Shown here: one piece after another, positions 53,626 through 62,672 of the stretch
Position numbering within the stretch: position 1 is the first letter of the stretch
Layout of the letters: every line of letters starts with the position of its first letter
Origin: Mycobacterium sp. 1164966.3
Lineage (GTDB): Bacteria > Actinomycetota > Actinomycetes > Mycobacteriales > Mycobacteriaceae
Reading direction: 5' to 3'
NCBI RefSeq assembly: GCF_001665395.1
Contig: NZ_LZSG01000011.1
Coordinates: 1 to 64,000, forward strand
Length of the DNA stretch: 64,000 nt
Translations under genes and position numbers: made by a program
The notes under the pieces: generated by a model
What the model was told of the DNA's origin: nothing
The model's database searches: none
What the model saw: the letters and a program-made list of their open reading frames with translations, nothing else

Positions 53626-54795
53626 ATGACTGCCATCCAACGCAAACACGACGACCCGACGGCACACCTGAGCGACCAGGACATCGAGGACATCGGCGCC
53701 GAACTCGATGCCATCCGCGCCGAGGTGATCGCCAGCCGGGGTGAGCGCGACGCCGCCTACATCCGCAAGGTCATCGATGGCCACCGCAAGCTCGAATTGA
53801 CCAGCCGCGCGCTGCTGCTGTTTTCACTGCTTCCGCCCGCGTGGGTATTGGGCACCGCCGGATTGGCGATCTCCAAGATCGTCGAGAACATGGAGCTCGG
53901 CCACAACATCATGCACGGTCAATGGGACTGGATGCGCGATCCCAAGATCCACTCCACCACCTGGGAGTGGGACATCGCCGTGCCGTCGGAAATGTGGAAG
54001 CACTCGCACAACGAACTGCACCACACCTACACCAACGTGCTGGGCAAGGACAAAGACCTCGGTTTTCGCATCCTGCGCGTCGACGAAGAACAGAGTTGGA
54101 CACCGCTTCATCTCATCCAGCCGCTGACCAATCTCGCAAACGCGATCATCTTCCAGTACGGAATCGCCATCTACGACCTGGAGATCGACGACTACCTGAA
54201 GGGCAAGGCCGATAAGGCCGTGTTTCATCGCCAGCTCAAAGAAGTGCTCGCCAAGATCGGGAAGCAGGTGCGCAAAGACTATGCGCTGCACCCGCTGCTA
54301 TCTGGTCCGGCGGCCCTCACCACTTTTACTGCCAATCTGACCGCCAACCTGGTGCGAAACCTCTGGACACACTCCGTCATCATGTGCGGGCACTTCCCCG
54401 AGGGCGTCCAGATCTACGAGAAGACATCGATCGTCGGCGAGACGCGCGGTCAGTGGTATTTGCGGCAGATGCTCGGCTCGGCCAACATCAGCGGAAGCCC
54501 GCTGATGCACTTCATGACCGGCAACTTGTCGTTTCAGATCGAACACCACCTTTACCCTGATCTGCCCAGCAATCGCTACCAGGAGATAGCGCCGAAGGTG
54601 CAGGACCTGTTTGAGCGCTACGGGCTCACCTACACCAACGGTCCCTTGTCGAAACAGGTTGTCTCGGCGTGGAAGAAGATCTTCAGACTTTCGTTGCCCA
54701 ACGACTTCGCGCGTAAGGCGACAACTGCACTTTCTCCCACGAACGTCACGCGTGCCGTTTTCGGGACACCCAGCGACTCGGCGGCCGCGGCGTAG
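53626..54795 (+). CDS. desA3: DesA3-like membrane stearoyl/acyl-CoA desaturase
   Basis: The 389-residue membrane desaturase has the three His boxes ELGHNIMH, HSHNELHH and QIEHH. It probably forms delta-9 oleoyl-CoA. AAAGGAGA precedes the ATG at 53626; M. tuberculosis DesA3 (427 aa) is longer, so it may be a paralogue and the symbol is tentative. Confidence 0.82.
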   Translation: MTAIQRKHDDPTAHLSDQDIEDIGAELDAIRAEVIASRGERDAAYIRKVIDGHRKLELTSRALLLFSLLPPAWVLGTAGLAISKIVENMELGHNIMHGQWDWMRDPKIHSTTWEWDIAVPSEMWKHSHNELHHTYTNVLGKDKDLGFRILRVDEEQSWTPLHLIQPLTNLANAIIFQYGIAIYDLEIDDYLKGKADKAVFHRQLKEVLAKIGKQVRKDYALHPLLSGPAALTTFTANLTANLVRNLWTHSVIMCGHFPEGVQIYEKTSIVGETRGQWYLRQMLGSANISGSPLMHFMTGNLSFQIEHHLYPDLPSNRYQEIAPKVQDLFERYGLTYTNGPLSKQVVSAWKKIFRLSLPNDFARKATTALSPTNVTRAVFGTPSDSAAAA

Positions 54796-54855
54796 ACCGC
54801 GGGCACTTAAACGAAGGTGCTTCAAAGTTGGCGCCTGCAGCGCAATACTGGACGA

Positions 54856-55242
54856 GTGGTTGATCGCAACGTGCTGGGCGGCCCGCTGGAACCGTGCGGT
54901 ACCGACCCGCTCACCGGTTTCTATCGCGACGGCTGCTGCTCGAGTGGCACCGAGGACATTGGCAGGCACACGATCTGTGTCGTGGTGACCGCAGAGTTTC
55001 TGGAACACCAGCGTTCGATCGGAAACGACCTGCTGACGCCGGTGCCCGAGTACCGCTTTCCCGGCCTGCTGCCAGGCGACCGCTGGTGCGTCACAGCCCT
55101 GAACTGGCTGCGAGCCCACAACGACGGCTGCGCCGCCCCAGTGGTGTTGGCGTCCACCAACGAACGCACCCTCGAGGTGGTGCCGCTCGAGGCGCTGCTG
55201 GAGCACAAAGTCGACGTCCCCGACGATTTGGCTAATCTGTAG
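54856..55242 (+). CDS. DUF2237-family protein
   Basis: The 128-residue protein has the conserved NVLGGPLEPCGTDPLTGFYRDGCC start, GRHTICVVVT, FPGLLPGDRWCVTALNW and a C-terminal LEVVPLEALLEH, typical of DUF2237. Several cysteines might bind metal. GTG at 54856 is chosen; another GTG at 54817 is possible. Convergent with the M1 peptidase gene, stops 2 bp apart. Confidence 0.82.
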   Translation: MVDRNVLGGPLEPCGTDPLTGFYRDGCCSSGTEDIGRHTICVVVTAEFLEHQRSIGNDLLTPVPEYRFPGLLPGDRWCVTALNWLRAHNDGCAAPVVLASTNERTLEVVPLEALLEHKVDVPDDLANL

Positions 55243-55244
55243 CG

Positions 55245-56561
55245 TTACGGCACTTCCGTCGAGTGCAGCCACGCATCCCACAACGGCCGCAGCGATTCGG
55301 CCGCGTAATTGGCGGCCAGGCCGGTGAAGTCGTCGGTGACGACGGTGCCGTGGCGATAGCGGTTCGTCCAATCCCGCAGCAGCGCAAAGAATTTCTCGTC
55401 ACCAAGCCGTTCGCGCAGTGCGTGCAGGGTCAACGCCCCGCGCTTGTACACGCGGTCGTCGAACATCCGGCGCGGCCCGGGATCGGTTAGCAGCAAGTCC
55501 TGAGGCCCATCCCGTAATTGCTCGTGGTAGCGACTGGCCAGCACGTCAGCGCTTGGGCCGCCGCTGTTTTCGGACCACAGCCATTCGGCGTAGCACGCGA
55601 ATCCTTCGTGCAGCCAGATATCGCGCCAGCGCCGCGCGGTCACCGAGTTGCCGAACCACTGGTGTGCCAGCTCATGCGCGATGAGTCGCTCGCTGTCACC
55701 CGTGCCGTCGCAATGGTTGGCGCCGAAGATCGAAATCCCCTGTGCTTCAAGGGGAATTTCCAGCGGGTCGTCGGTGACGACGACGGTATAACCGTTCGCC
55801 AGCGGATAGGGTCCGAACAACTCGATGAACAATTCCATCATCTCGCCTTGCCGGGCGAAGTCCTCGTCGAAGTCGCGCCGCAACCGTTCGGGCAAGACGG
55901 CTTTGATCGGCACCGGCGCCGACGCCAGCCGCGTCGTGTCGTAGACGCCGATCTGCAGGGTGGCGAGGTAGGTCGACGTCGGCTCGGATTGTTCGTAGAT
56001 CCACACCGTCTGCGAGGCCCGTACTCGTCGCGAAACCAGCTTGCCGTTGGCAACCACCCGATACCGGCTCTCGGCGCTGACCTGAATGCGATAGGCGGCT
56101 TTCGCGCCGGGGCGGTCGTTGCACGGGAACCACGACGGGGCGCCGTTGGGTTGCCCGGCGACCAGCACGCCGTCGGTCAGTTCCTCGAAACCGACGTCAC
56201 CCCACAGCGACCGGGTCGGTCGCGGTGATCCGTGGTAGTGCACGACGAGCGACAGCGCCGTTCCGGTCGCCACCTTCGACGCCAGCCGGATGCGCAATTT
56301 GCCGTCACGACAAGAGAAGTGGTCGGCGCGGCTACCGTTCACCCACACCTTCGACACCGACAAGGCATCGGAGAGGTCGAGGCTGAGCTGCTGCAGTTCG
56401 GTCAGCGTCACCGCGGTGATCGCCGCCGATCCCTTCAGCCGGTTGATGGCGACCTTGTATTCCAGGTCCAATTCGTAGCGTGACACCTGGTAACCGGGAT
56501 CGCCGTTTTTCGGCAGGTATTCGTCGGCCACCGGCGGGGACGGCTTGCCATTGGCTTTCAC
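55245..56561 (-). CDS. M1-family zinc metallopeptidase
   Basis: The 438-residue protein has the N-terminal beta domain and catalytic domain of M1 aminopeptidases: HELAHQWFGN zinc site with Glu in WLHEGFACYAEWLW. The GxMEN-type exopeptidase motif is replaced by PLEAQGISIFG. It has no signal peptide. GTG at 56561 overlaps the synthetase stop (GTGA, 4 bp), so it is translationally coupled. Possibly trims the synthetase product. Confidence 0.88.
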   Translation of the reverse strand: MKANGKPSPPVADEYLPKNGDPGYQVSRYELDLEYKVAINRLKGSAAITAVTLTELQQLSLDLSDALSVSKVWVNGSRADHFSCRDGKLRIRLASKVATGTALSLVVHYHGSPRPTRSLWGDVGFEELTDGVLVAGQPNGAPSWFPCNDRPGAKAAYRIQVSAESRYRVVANGKLVSRRVRASQTVWIYEQSEPTSTYLATLQIGVYDTTRLASAPVPIKAVLPERLRRDFDEDFARQGEMMELFIELFGPYPLANGYTVVVTDDPLEIPLEAQGISIFGANHCDGTGDSERLIAHELAHQWFGNSVTARRWRDIWLHEGFACYAEWLWSENSGGPSADVLASRYHEQLRDGPQDLLLTDPGPRRMFDDRVYKRGALTLHALRERLGDEKFFALLRDWTNRYRHGTVVTDDFTGLAANYAAESLRPLWDAWLHSTEVP

Positions 56562-59500
56562 GCGGCGGTGTCCCGGACGCCTTGGCGCGGCGGCCTGCCG
56601 GCGGTCTTCTTACGGGACAGGTTCCACGGCCTGATCGGGTTGCCCTGCCAGCGGGTCGACGGCGGCACCTCGTCGCCACGCACCACCAGTGACGCGGGGC
56701 CGACCGTCGCGCCGGAGCCCACTCGGGCCGCGGGCAGTGCGACGCAATGTGGACCCAGGGTCGCACCCGGTTCCAGCACCACGCTGTCCATCCGCATGAT
56801 CCGGTCATGAAACAGGTGGGTCTGCACCACGCAGCCGCGGTTGACGGTGCAGCCGTCGCCCAGCGTGACAAGATCCGCCTCAGGCAGCCAATAGCTTTCG
56901 CACCACGCTCCGCGCCCGACGCGAGCGCCCAGCGCGCGCAGCCACAGGTTCAGTATCGGCGTCCCGCTCGCCGCCCGGGCGAACCACGGCGCGGCGACAG
57001 TTTCGACGAAAGTATCGGCGACTTCGTTGCGCCAGACGAACGACGACCACAGCGGAAACTCTCCGGCTCGAATACGCCCTACCACAACCCATTTCGCGAT
57101 CACCGTGATGACCCCGGCGATCGCACCCGCGGACAGCAGCACCAGCCCGCCGCACAACGTCGCCCACCAGATGCCGAAAAGCCTTGTTATTGCCTGTAAT
57201 AACCCAAGCACGCCCAATCCGATCGCGACCGTCGCGAACACCGGCAGCACCCGGCAGGTCTCGACCCCCGCGCGCATCGCCTTCAACCGTGTCGGCGGGT
57301 CGTAAGTGGTTTCCTCGTCTGCCTCGGCCGGGCGGCGGCGCAACCGCATCGGCGGGCTGCCCAGCCAGGACGACCCCCGCTTGGCCTTCGGCGGCGTCGC
57401 CGAAAGAACCGCGACCAGGCCCTCGTCGGGTACGCGGCGGCCCGGCTGGGTGATGCCGGAATTGCCCAGGAATGCGCGTTTACCCACCGTCGTCTTGGCG
57501 GCGTAGATCCAGCCGCCGCCGAGCTCGTAGGACGCGACCATGGTGTCGTCGGCCAGGAACGCGCCATCCTCGATCACGGTGAACTTGGGGATCAGCAAGG
57601 CCGTCGAAATCTCGGTGCCGCGGCCAACTTTCGCGCCGAGCAGCCGCAGCCAGCTCGGCGTAAGCATGCTGGCGTAGAGCGGAAACAGGTAGTTGCGCGC
57701 ACCGTCCATGAGCCGCTCGGTCGCCCACAGCTGCCAGCCCACCCGGCTGCGGACCGGGTGGTAGCCGTCGCGCAATCCGATCGATAACAGCCGTACCCCG
57801 GCCACCGTCAACACCGCATACGTCGTCAATGCGGCCAGTGCCGCCACCGGCGTCCACAGCAGCGTCGGCACAATCGCCTCCGACAACCGGCGGGTGTGCT
57901 GGACGGCTGCCGCGATCACCGCCAGGCCACTTACGACCGCGACCAGCGGCAGCGCAGCGAGCAGCGGCGACGTCAACCCGTACACGGCGACCCAGCGGCT
58001 CCTGCGGGACGGCCGCTCGTCCGGCCACGGGTGGTGGGCCTTGCCTGACTTCACCGCCGGCGAGCCTTTCCAGTACTGGCCGTTCTTGATCTTGTCGATG
58101 ACGCCGGAACCCGGTGCCACGTCGGCGTTCTTGCCGACGACAGCGCCGGGCAGCAGCGTGGTCCGCGCAGCGATCGTCGCGTCGTCGCCGACCGTGATCT
58201 TGCCGACGTGGAATACATCCCCGTCGATCCAGTGCCCGCTCAGGTCGACTTCGGGTTCGACGGCGCTGCGGTGGCCGAGCGTCAGCAACCCGGTGACCGG
58301 CGGCATCGAATGCAGGTCGACGCCCTTGCCGACATTGGCGCCCAAGGCACGCGCGTAGTACACCAACCACGGTGCGCCGGCCAGATTTTCGGCGCCGCTG
58401 GCCTCGGCGAGCCGCTCGGCGAACCACACCCGCAGATGCACCCAGCCGCCGCGTCGATAGCTGCCGGGCCGGACCTTCCACAGCAGGGTGCGGGCGAACA
58501 GCACGGCGATGCCCATGCGACCCATCGGCGTCACGAACAGCAGCAGCGCCGCCGCGACCAGCCATCGGTTCACCGGCACCGTCCACGGCACCAAGTGCAG
58601 TGCGCGTGCGACATCGTTGCCCAACGCCAGCCATGTGATCCACTGCAGCGCGGCCAACGTCGCCAGCGGCACCGCGGCAGCCGTCTGGACCAATTGCGCC
58701 AGGCGGGGCGTCGGTCGCACCACCCGCTCGGCGGCTCGCGGCGGCGGCTCCAGCTCGTCGAGAAATCCGGCGAGGGAGCCCAGCCGCGGATGGTCATAGA
58801 GGTCGGCGACGGTGATCTGCGGGTATTCGTGGCGCAAGGTGGCGACGAGCTGCGCGGCGGCCAGCGACCCGCCGCCGAGCGCGAAGAAGTCGGCTTCGGT
58901 ACTGGAAACTGGGGTGCCCAGCAGGTCCTGCCACAGACCGGCCAGCCTGCCCGCCGATCCGCCCAGGTTGTGGTCTTCCGCGTCACTGCCGCCGGGCGGC
59001 GGCCACGGCAGCGCGTCCCGGTCCACCTTGCCCGACGTGCGAGTCGGCAGCTCCTCGATTCGGATCAGGCGCGGCACCAGCGCGGCGGGAAGGTGCTCGG
59101 CAAGCTGCTTGCGCGCCTGGTCGATGTCGAACGACGTATCCGCGCTGACCAGATAGCCGACCAGCACCGGCGTGCCGATGGCAGTCTGCCGCACTGCGGC
59201 CGCTGCCCCACTGACCCCGGGCAGGTTGACCAGTGCCGAGTCGACTTCGCCGAGCTCGATGCGGCGGCCACCGACCTTGACCTGATCGTCGCTGCGGCCG
59301 CAGAAATACAGTCCGTCGCGTTCCAGCCGGACCAGGTCTCCGCTGCGGTAGGCACGCTGCCACTCCAGCGTCGGCATCGGAGCGTACTTCTCGGCGTCCT
59401 TGTCCTTATCCAGGTAGCGAGCCAGTCCGACGCCGCCGATTACCAACTCGCCGACTTCGCCGTAGTCGACCGGCCAGCCGTCCGCGTCGACCACGGCGAG

Positions 59501-60460
59501 ATTCCAGCCGGGCAGCGGCAGCCCGATGCTGATCGAGCCTCCACCGTCGAGCCTGGCCGCGCACGCGACCACCGTCGCCTCGGTGGGGCCGTAGGTGTTC
59601 CACACCTCGCGCCCCTCGACCGCGAGCCGGTCGGCAAGTTCTGGAGGGCAGGCTTCGCCGCCGAAGATCAGCAGCCGCACCGCTTCTAGGGCTTCGGAGG
59701 GCCACAGCGACGCCAGTGCCGGCACCGTCGACACCACGGTCACGTCCCGGGTGACCAACCACGGTCCCAGGTCCATGCCGCTGCGTACCAGCGATCGCGG
59801 TGCGGGCACCAGGCAGGCGCCGTGCCGCCAGGCCAGCCACATCTCCTCGCACGACGCGTCGAAAGCCACCGACAATCCGGCCAGCACCCGATCACCTGGC
59901 CCAATCGGATTGTGCTGCAAGAACATCCGTGCCTCGGCGTCGACGAACGCGGCGGCGCTGCGGTGCGTGACGGCCACGCCCTTAGGTGTGCCGGTGGATC
60001 CCGAGGTGAAGATAATCCACGCGTCGTCTCGCGCCAGCGGAGCCACGGCGCGCCAGCCCCGCGACGAGCCCGGGCCCCTGATCAGCCCGCCCTCTGTGAT
60101 CACCGCCACGACGTTGGCCGCGTTGAACACCAATTCGGCGCGTTCGTCGGGGTCGTCGGCGTCAACCGGCACGTAGGCTGCGCCAGTGGCCAGCGTCGCC
60201 AGGATCGCGACATACAGCGCATAGCTGCCCGACGGCATCCGGATGCCGATCCGATCGCCACGACCGATACCGCGCGCGGCCAGCCAGACCACGCTGTCCT
60301 CGATGTCGCTGATCAGCTCGCTGTAGGTGAGTTGCACCGTGCCGTCGTCGATCGCCGCGGCGTCCGGGTAGCGTGCGGCGGTTTCGTGGATGATGTCGAC
60401 GAGCGTGCGTGGGCTCGGCGCGTCCGGCGCCAAGAGATATTGCGCTGGTATCTCCGCCAC
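56558..60460 (-). CDS. Pls/PosA-family non-ribosomal peptide synthetase
   Basis: The 1,300-residue protein has an adenylation domain (about 15-490: IIFTSGSTGTPKGVAVTH, YGPTEATV, YRSGDLVR, TRTSGKVDR), a thiolation domain with S532 (FFALGGGSLAAAQ), then three tandem modules each with a pair of transmembrane helices (about 587-661, 828-892, 1072-1128) and a left-handed-helix acyltransferase-like domain marked LGAxVG(K/R)G at about 706, 941 and 1177. This is the architecture of epsilon-poly-lysine synthetase (Pls), where the tandem domains ligate activated amino acids. The pocket-position residue E205 (DASCEE) is acidic, compatible with a basic substrate. Product unknown. Confidence 0.88.
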   Translation of the reverse strand: MAEIPAQYLLAPDAPSPRTLVDIIHETAARYPDAAAIDDGTVQLTYSELISDIEDSVVWLAARGIGRGDRIGIRMPSGSYALYVAILATLATGAAYVPVDADDPDERAELVFNAANVVAVITEGGLIRGPGSSRGWRAVAPLARDDAWIIFTSGSTGTPKGVAVTHRSAAAFVDAEARMFLQHNPIGPGDRVLAGLSVAFDASCEEMWLAWRHGACLVPAPRSLVRSGMDLGPWLVTRDVTVVSTVPALASLWPSEALEAVRLLIFGGEACPPELADRLAVEGREVWNTYGPTEATVVACAARLDGGGSISIGLPLPGWNLAVVDADGWPVDYGEVGELVIGGVGLARYLDKDKDAEKYAPMPTLEWQRAYRSGDLVRLERDGLYFCGRSDDQVKVGGRRIELGEVDSALVNLPGVSGAAAAVRQTAIGTPVLVGYLVSADTSFDIDQARKQLAEHLPAALVPRLIRIEELPTRTSGKVDRDALPWPPPGGSDAEDHNLGGSAGRLAGLWQDLLGTPVSSTEADFFALGGGSLAAAQLVATLRHEYPQITVADLYDHPRLGSLAGFLDELEPPPRAAERVVRPTPRLAQLVQTAAAVPLATLAALQWITWLALGNDVARALHLVPWTVPVNRWLVAAALLLFVTPMGRMGIAVLFARTLLWKVRPGSYRRGGWVHLRVWFAERLAEASGAENLAGAPWLVYYARALGANVGKGVDLHSMPPVTGLLTLGHRSAVEPEVDLSGHWIDGDVFHVGKITVGDDATIAARTTLLPGAVVGKNADVAPGSGVIDKIKNGQYWKGSPAVKSGKAHHPWPDERPSRRSRWVAVYGLTSPLLAALPLVAVVSGLAVIAAAVQHTRRLSEAIVPTLLWTPVAALAALTTYAVLTVAGVRLLSIGLRDGYHPVRSRVGWQLWATERLMDGARNYLFPLYASMLTPSWLRLLGAKVGRGTEISTALLIPKFTVIEDGAFLADDTMVASYELGGGWIYAAKTTVGKRAFLGNSGITQPGRRVPDEGLVAVLSATPPKAKRGSSWLGSPPMRLRRRPAEADEETTYDPPTRLKAMRAGVETCRVLPVFATVAIGLGVLGLLQAITRLFGIWWATLCGGLVLLSAGAIAGVITVIAKWVVVGRIRAGEFPLWSSFVWRNEVADTFVETVAAPWFARAASGTPILNLWLRALGARVGRGAWCESYWLPEADLVTLGDGCTVNRGCVVQTHLFHDRIMRMDSVVLEPGATLGPHCVALPAARVGSGATVGPASLVVRGDEVPPSTRWQGNPIRPWNLSRKKTAGRPPRQGVRDTAA

Positions 60461-60519
60461 CAGACGAAAATACTCAAGCCGCGGCGTTTCGAACGTCAGG
60501 CAGGGCTACTAGCGATCGC

Positions 60520-60593
60520 GGCGCCAGCACCGAGCGTGGGCTTTAGGTACGGAAACTGTGCTGAAGTCGTCCACAGCCCCCACGCTCGGCGCC
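60520..60593. repeat. Inverted repeat after GntR/synthetase spacer
   Basis: Arms CCGAGCGTGGG (60530-60540) and CCCACGCTCGG (60579-60589) are exact complements, flanked by outer GGCGCC copies at 60520-60525 and 60588-60593. It lies between the 3' end of the GntR gene and the 5' side of the Pls-type gene and could be a terminator for gntR. Confidence 0.7.
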
Positions 60594-60599
60594 TCTAGA

Positions 60600-61244
60600 T
60601 TAGGTGCGGCGCTGCTCGAGCCAATCGGCAAGCGAGCGACCCGCGTCCAGGACATGTCGCTCCGCGATGACTCTGGCGCGCTCTGCGTCTTTGTCGCCCA
60701 GCGCGTCGAGCAATTCCTGGTGTTCGTCGAGCGAGTGCTTCTCATGATCGGGAAACAACGTGAGGAAGTTGGTCGGCACAACCCTCGCGGCGTGTTTGAT
60801 CTGGGCCATCAGCCGCGGCGAGTGCGCGGCACGGTGGATCCTCTGGTGAAAGTGCCAATTCGCCTCGCCGATGCTGTCGTCGCCGGATCGTGCGACGACG
60901 TCAGCCGCGAGCTCGCGCAGCATCTCGAGTTCGTCAGGCTCGACACGGTCGGCCGCCCAGGCTGCTGCCTGCCCGGTCAGCACGCCGAGGATGGTGAAGC
61001 TGTCCAGCACGTCCTCCGGGCTGATGCCGATCACCGTGACGCCGCTACGTGGAGCGACCTGGACCAGGCCTTCGAAAGAGAGCTCCAGCAGCGCCTCGCG
61101 GACCGGGGTGCGGCTGGTCGCGAATTCCTCGGTGATGGCGTCCAGGTCGATGCGCGACCCGGCCGGCAAGGCTCCGGTGAGAATGCGGTCGCGAAGTTCA
61201 CGAGCCGCGCGTTCCCGTACGGTGCCGGATATGTCAACTGCCAT
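60600..61244 (-). CDS. GntR-family (FCD) transcriptional regulator
   Basis: The 214-residue regulator has an N-terminal winged HTH (RELRDRILTGALPAGSRIDL, TEEFATSRTPVREALLEL) and a helical FCD ligand domain with His/Asp metal candidates (ANWHFHQRIHRAAHSPR; DEHQELLDAL). It is divergent from the LLM monooxygenase operon, with a perfect palindrome between. Confidence 0.9.
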   Translation of the reverse strand: MAVDISGTVRERAARELRDRILTGALPAGSRIDLDAITEEFATSRTPVREALLELSFEGLVQVAPRSGVTVIGISPEDVLDSFTILGVLTGQAAAWAADRVEPDELEMLRELAADVVARSGDDSIGEANWHFHQRIHRAAHSPRLMAQIKHAARVVPTNFLTLFPDHEKHSLDEHQELLDALGDKDAERARVIAERHVLDAGRSLADWLEQRRT

Positions 61245-61283
61245 CCGCGCATCGTAACCGACGATACGTATCTAGCGTTTGAA

Positions 61284-61299
61284 ATCTGATATATCAGAT
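61284..61299. promoter_or_regulatory. Perfect 16-bp palindrome, likely GntR operator
   Basis: ATCTGATATATCAGAT is an exact palindrome 15 bp before the ATG at 61314 and 40 bp from the GntR start. A second palindrome GATACGTATC lies at 61263-61272. The form suits an FCD-type dimer repressing both directions. Confidence 0.75.
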
Positions 61300-61313
61300 G
61301 TTAGATTCGGGTC

Positions 61314-62672
61314 ATGCGAAGCGACAAGATGGCCTTGGTTGCGTTCATGCAGGCGGGCAGCACCTCGGTGTACGCGGGCTCATGGCGGCACCCTGCGACC
61401 GAACACCGCTATCTGGACGCGTCCTACTACGCGAAGATCGGGCGCCAGCTCGAAGAAGGCTGCTTCGACCTGATGTTCTTCGACGACCGCCTGGCCATGC
61501 CGGGGGTCTACGGCGGATCGGTGGCCGACGCCGTCGGGTACGGGGCCCGGCCGGTGAAGCTGGACCTCGGCGTCGTGCTCGGGGTGCTGGCGCAGACCAC
61601 GTCGCGGATCGGGCTGGGCGCAACGTACTCGACCACCTACTACGCGCCGTTCCATGTCGCCCGCACCTTCGCGACCCTGGATCACCTGTCCGGCGGCCGG
61701 GCCGCCTGGAACGTGGTCACGTCCGTCAACGACAGCGAGGCGCAGAACTTCGGGATCGACGCCCATCTCGGTCACGACGAACGCTATGACCGCGCCGACG
61801 AGTTCATGGACGTCGTCACCGGACTGTGGGACACCTGGGAGGACGACGCGATCCTGCACCACCGGGCTTCCGGTCGGTACGCCGACCCCGGCAAGGTGCA
61901 CGAACTTGGGCACGTCGGCCATTACTTCTCCGCTCGCGGCCCGCTGACCGTTCCGCGCACGCCGCAGGGCCGGCCGGTTATCATCCAGGCCGGGTCATCG
62001 GGGCGGGGGCGTGAATTCGCTTCCCGCTGGGCGGAATTGATCTTCACCGGCGACCCGGGTATCGACGTCGCCCGCAGCCACTACGCCGACCAGAAGGACC
62101 GCATCGACGACGCCGGACGCGATCCGCGCGCGGTCCGCATCTGCCCGATGGCCTACGCCGTCGTCGGCGAATCGGAGGCTCACGCCAAGGACCGCGAAGC
62201 CATGTTCCTCAACGATCTGGTGCACCCGATGGCGTCGCTGACTCTGCTGTCGGAGCTGATGAATTACGACTTCGCACAACACGATCTGGACGACCCGGTC
62301 ACCGACGAGTTGATCGCGTGCGCCTCCGGCATCCGCGGCCTGGTGCAGAACCTGCGCGCGCATATCGGTGGTGACACTGTGACAGTGCGGGATCTGGCCG
62401 GCCATCGGGCCACGCTGTTGCAGGGACCCCGCTTCGTGGGCACCGGTGAGCAGGTTGCCGATCAGATGGCGGAGTGGTTCCAAAGCGGCGCGTGCGACGG
62501 ATTCGTCCTGGCCGCAACGCATCTGCCCGGGGCATTCGAAGACGTGGTGCGCATGGTGGTCCCGGAACTGCAGCGTCGTGGTCTGTTCCGCACCGAATAC
62601 GAGTCGTCGACGTTGCGGGGACACCTTGGGCTGCAACGTCCTTCGAACACCCTCGCCGGTGCCCATGCTTGA
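61314..62672 (+). CDS. NtaA/DmoA-type LLM flavin monooxygenase
   Basis: The 452-residue LLM enzyme fits the nitrilotriacetate/dimethylsulfide/alkanesulfonate monooxygenase-like branch: FDLMFFDDRLAMPGVYGG, TYSTTYYAPFHVARTFATLDHLSGGRAAWNVVTSVNDSEAQNFG, and PVIIQAGSSGRGREFASRWAE. Needs FMNH2 from a separate reductase; substrate unknown. Overlaps the CaiB gene by 8 bp. Confidence 0.88.
   Translation: MRSDKMALVAFMQAGSTSVYAGSWRHPATEHRYLDASYYAKIGRQLEEGCFDLMFFDDRLAMPGVYGGSVADAVGYGARPVKLDLGVVLGVLAQTTSRIGLGATYSTTYYAPFHVARTFATLDHLSGGRAAWNVVTSVNDSEAQNFGIDAHLGHDERYDRADEFMDVVTGLWDTWEDDAILHHRASGRYADPGKVHELGHVGHYFSARGPLTVPRTPQGRPVIIQAGSSGRGREFASRWAELIFTGDPGIDVARSHYADQKDRIDDAGRDPRAVRICPMAYAVVGESEAHAKDREAMFLNDLVHPMASLTLLSELMNYDFAQHDLDDPVTDELIACASGIRGLVQNLRAHIGGDTVTVRDLAGHRATLLQGPRFVGTGEQVADQMAEWFQSGACDGFVLAATHLPGAFEDVVRMVVPELQRRGLFRTEYESSTLRGHLGLQRPSNTLAGAHA

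Noticed and set aside
51219..53714. 831-codon minus-strand frame spanning PucR and beyond
   Set aside because: The part upstream of 52421 is antisense to the clear reductase gene; the ATG at 52421 has an ideal SD and full PucR N-terminus.
55245..56561. M1 peptidase as a housekeeping PepN
   Set aside because: Too short (438 aa versus about 860), lacks the usual exopeptidase motif and is coupled to the synthetase.
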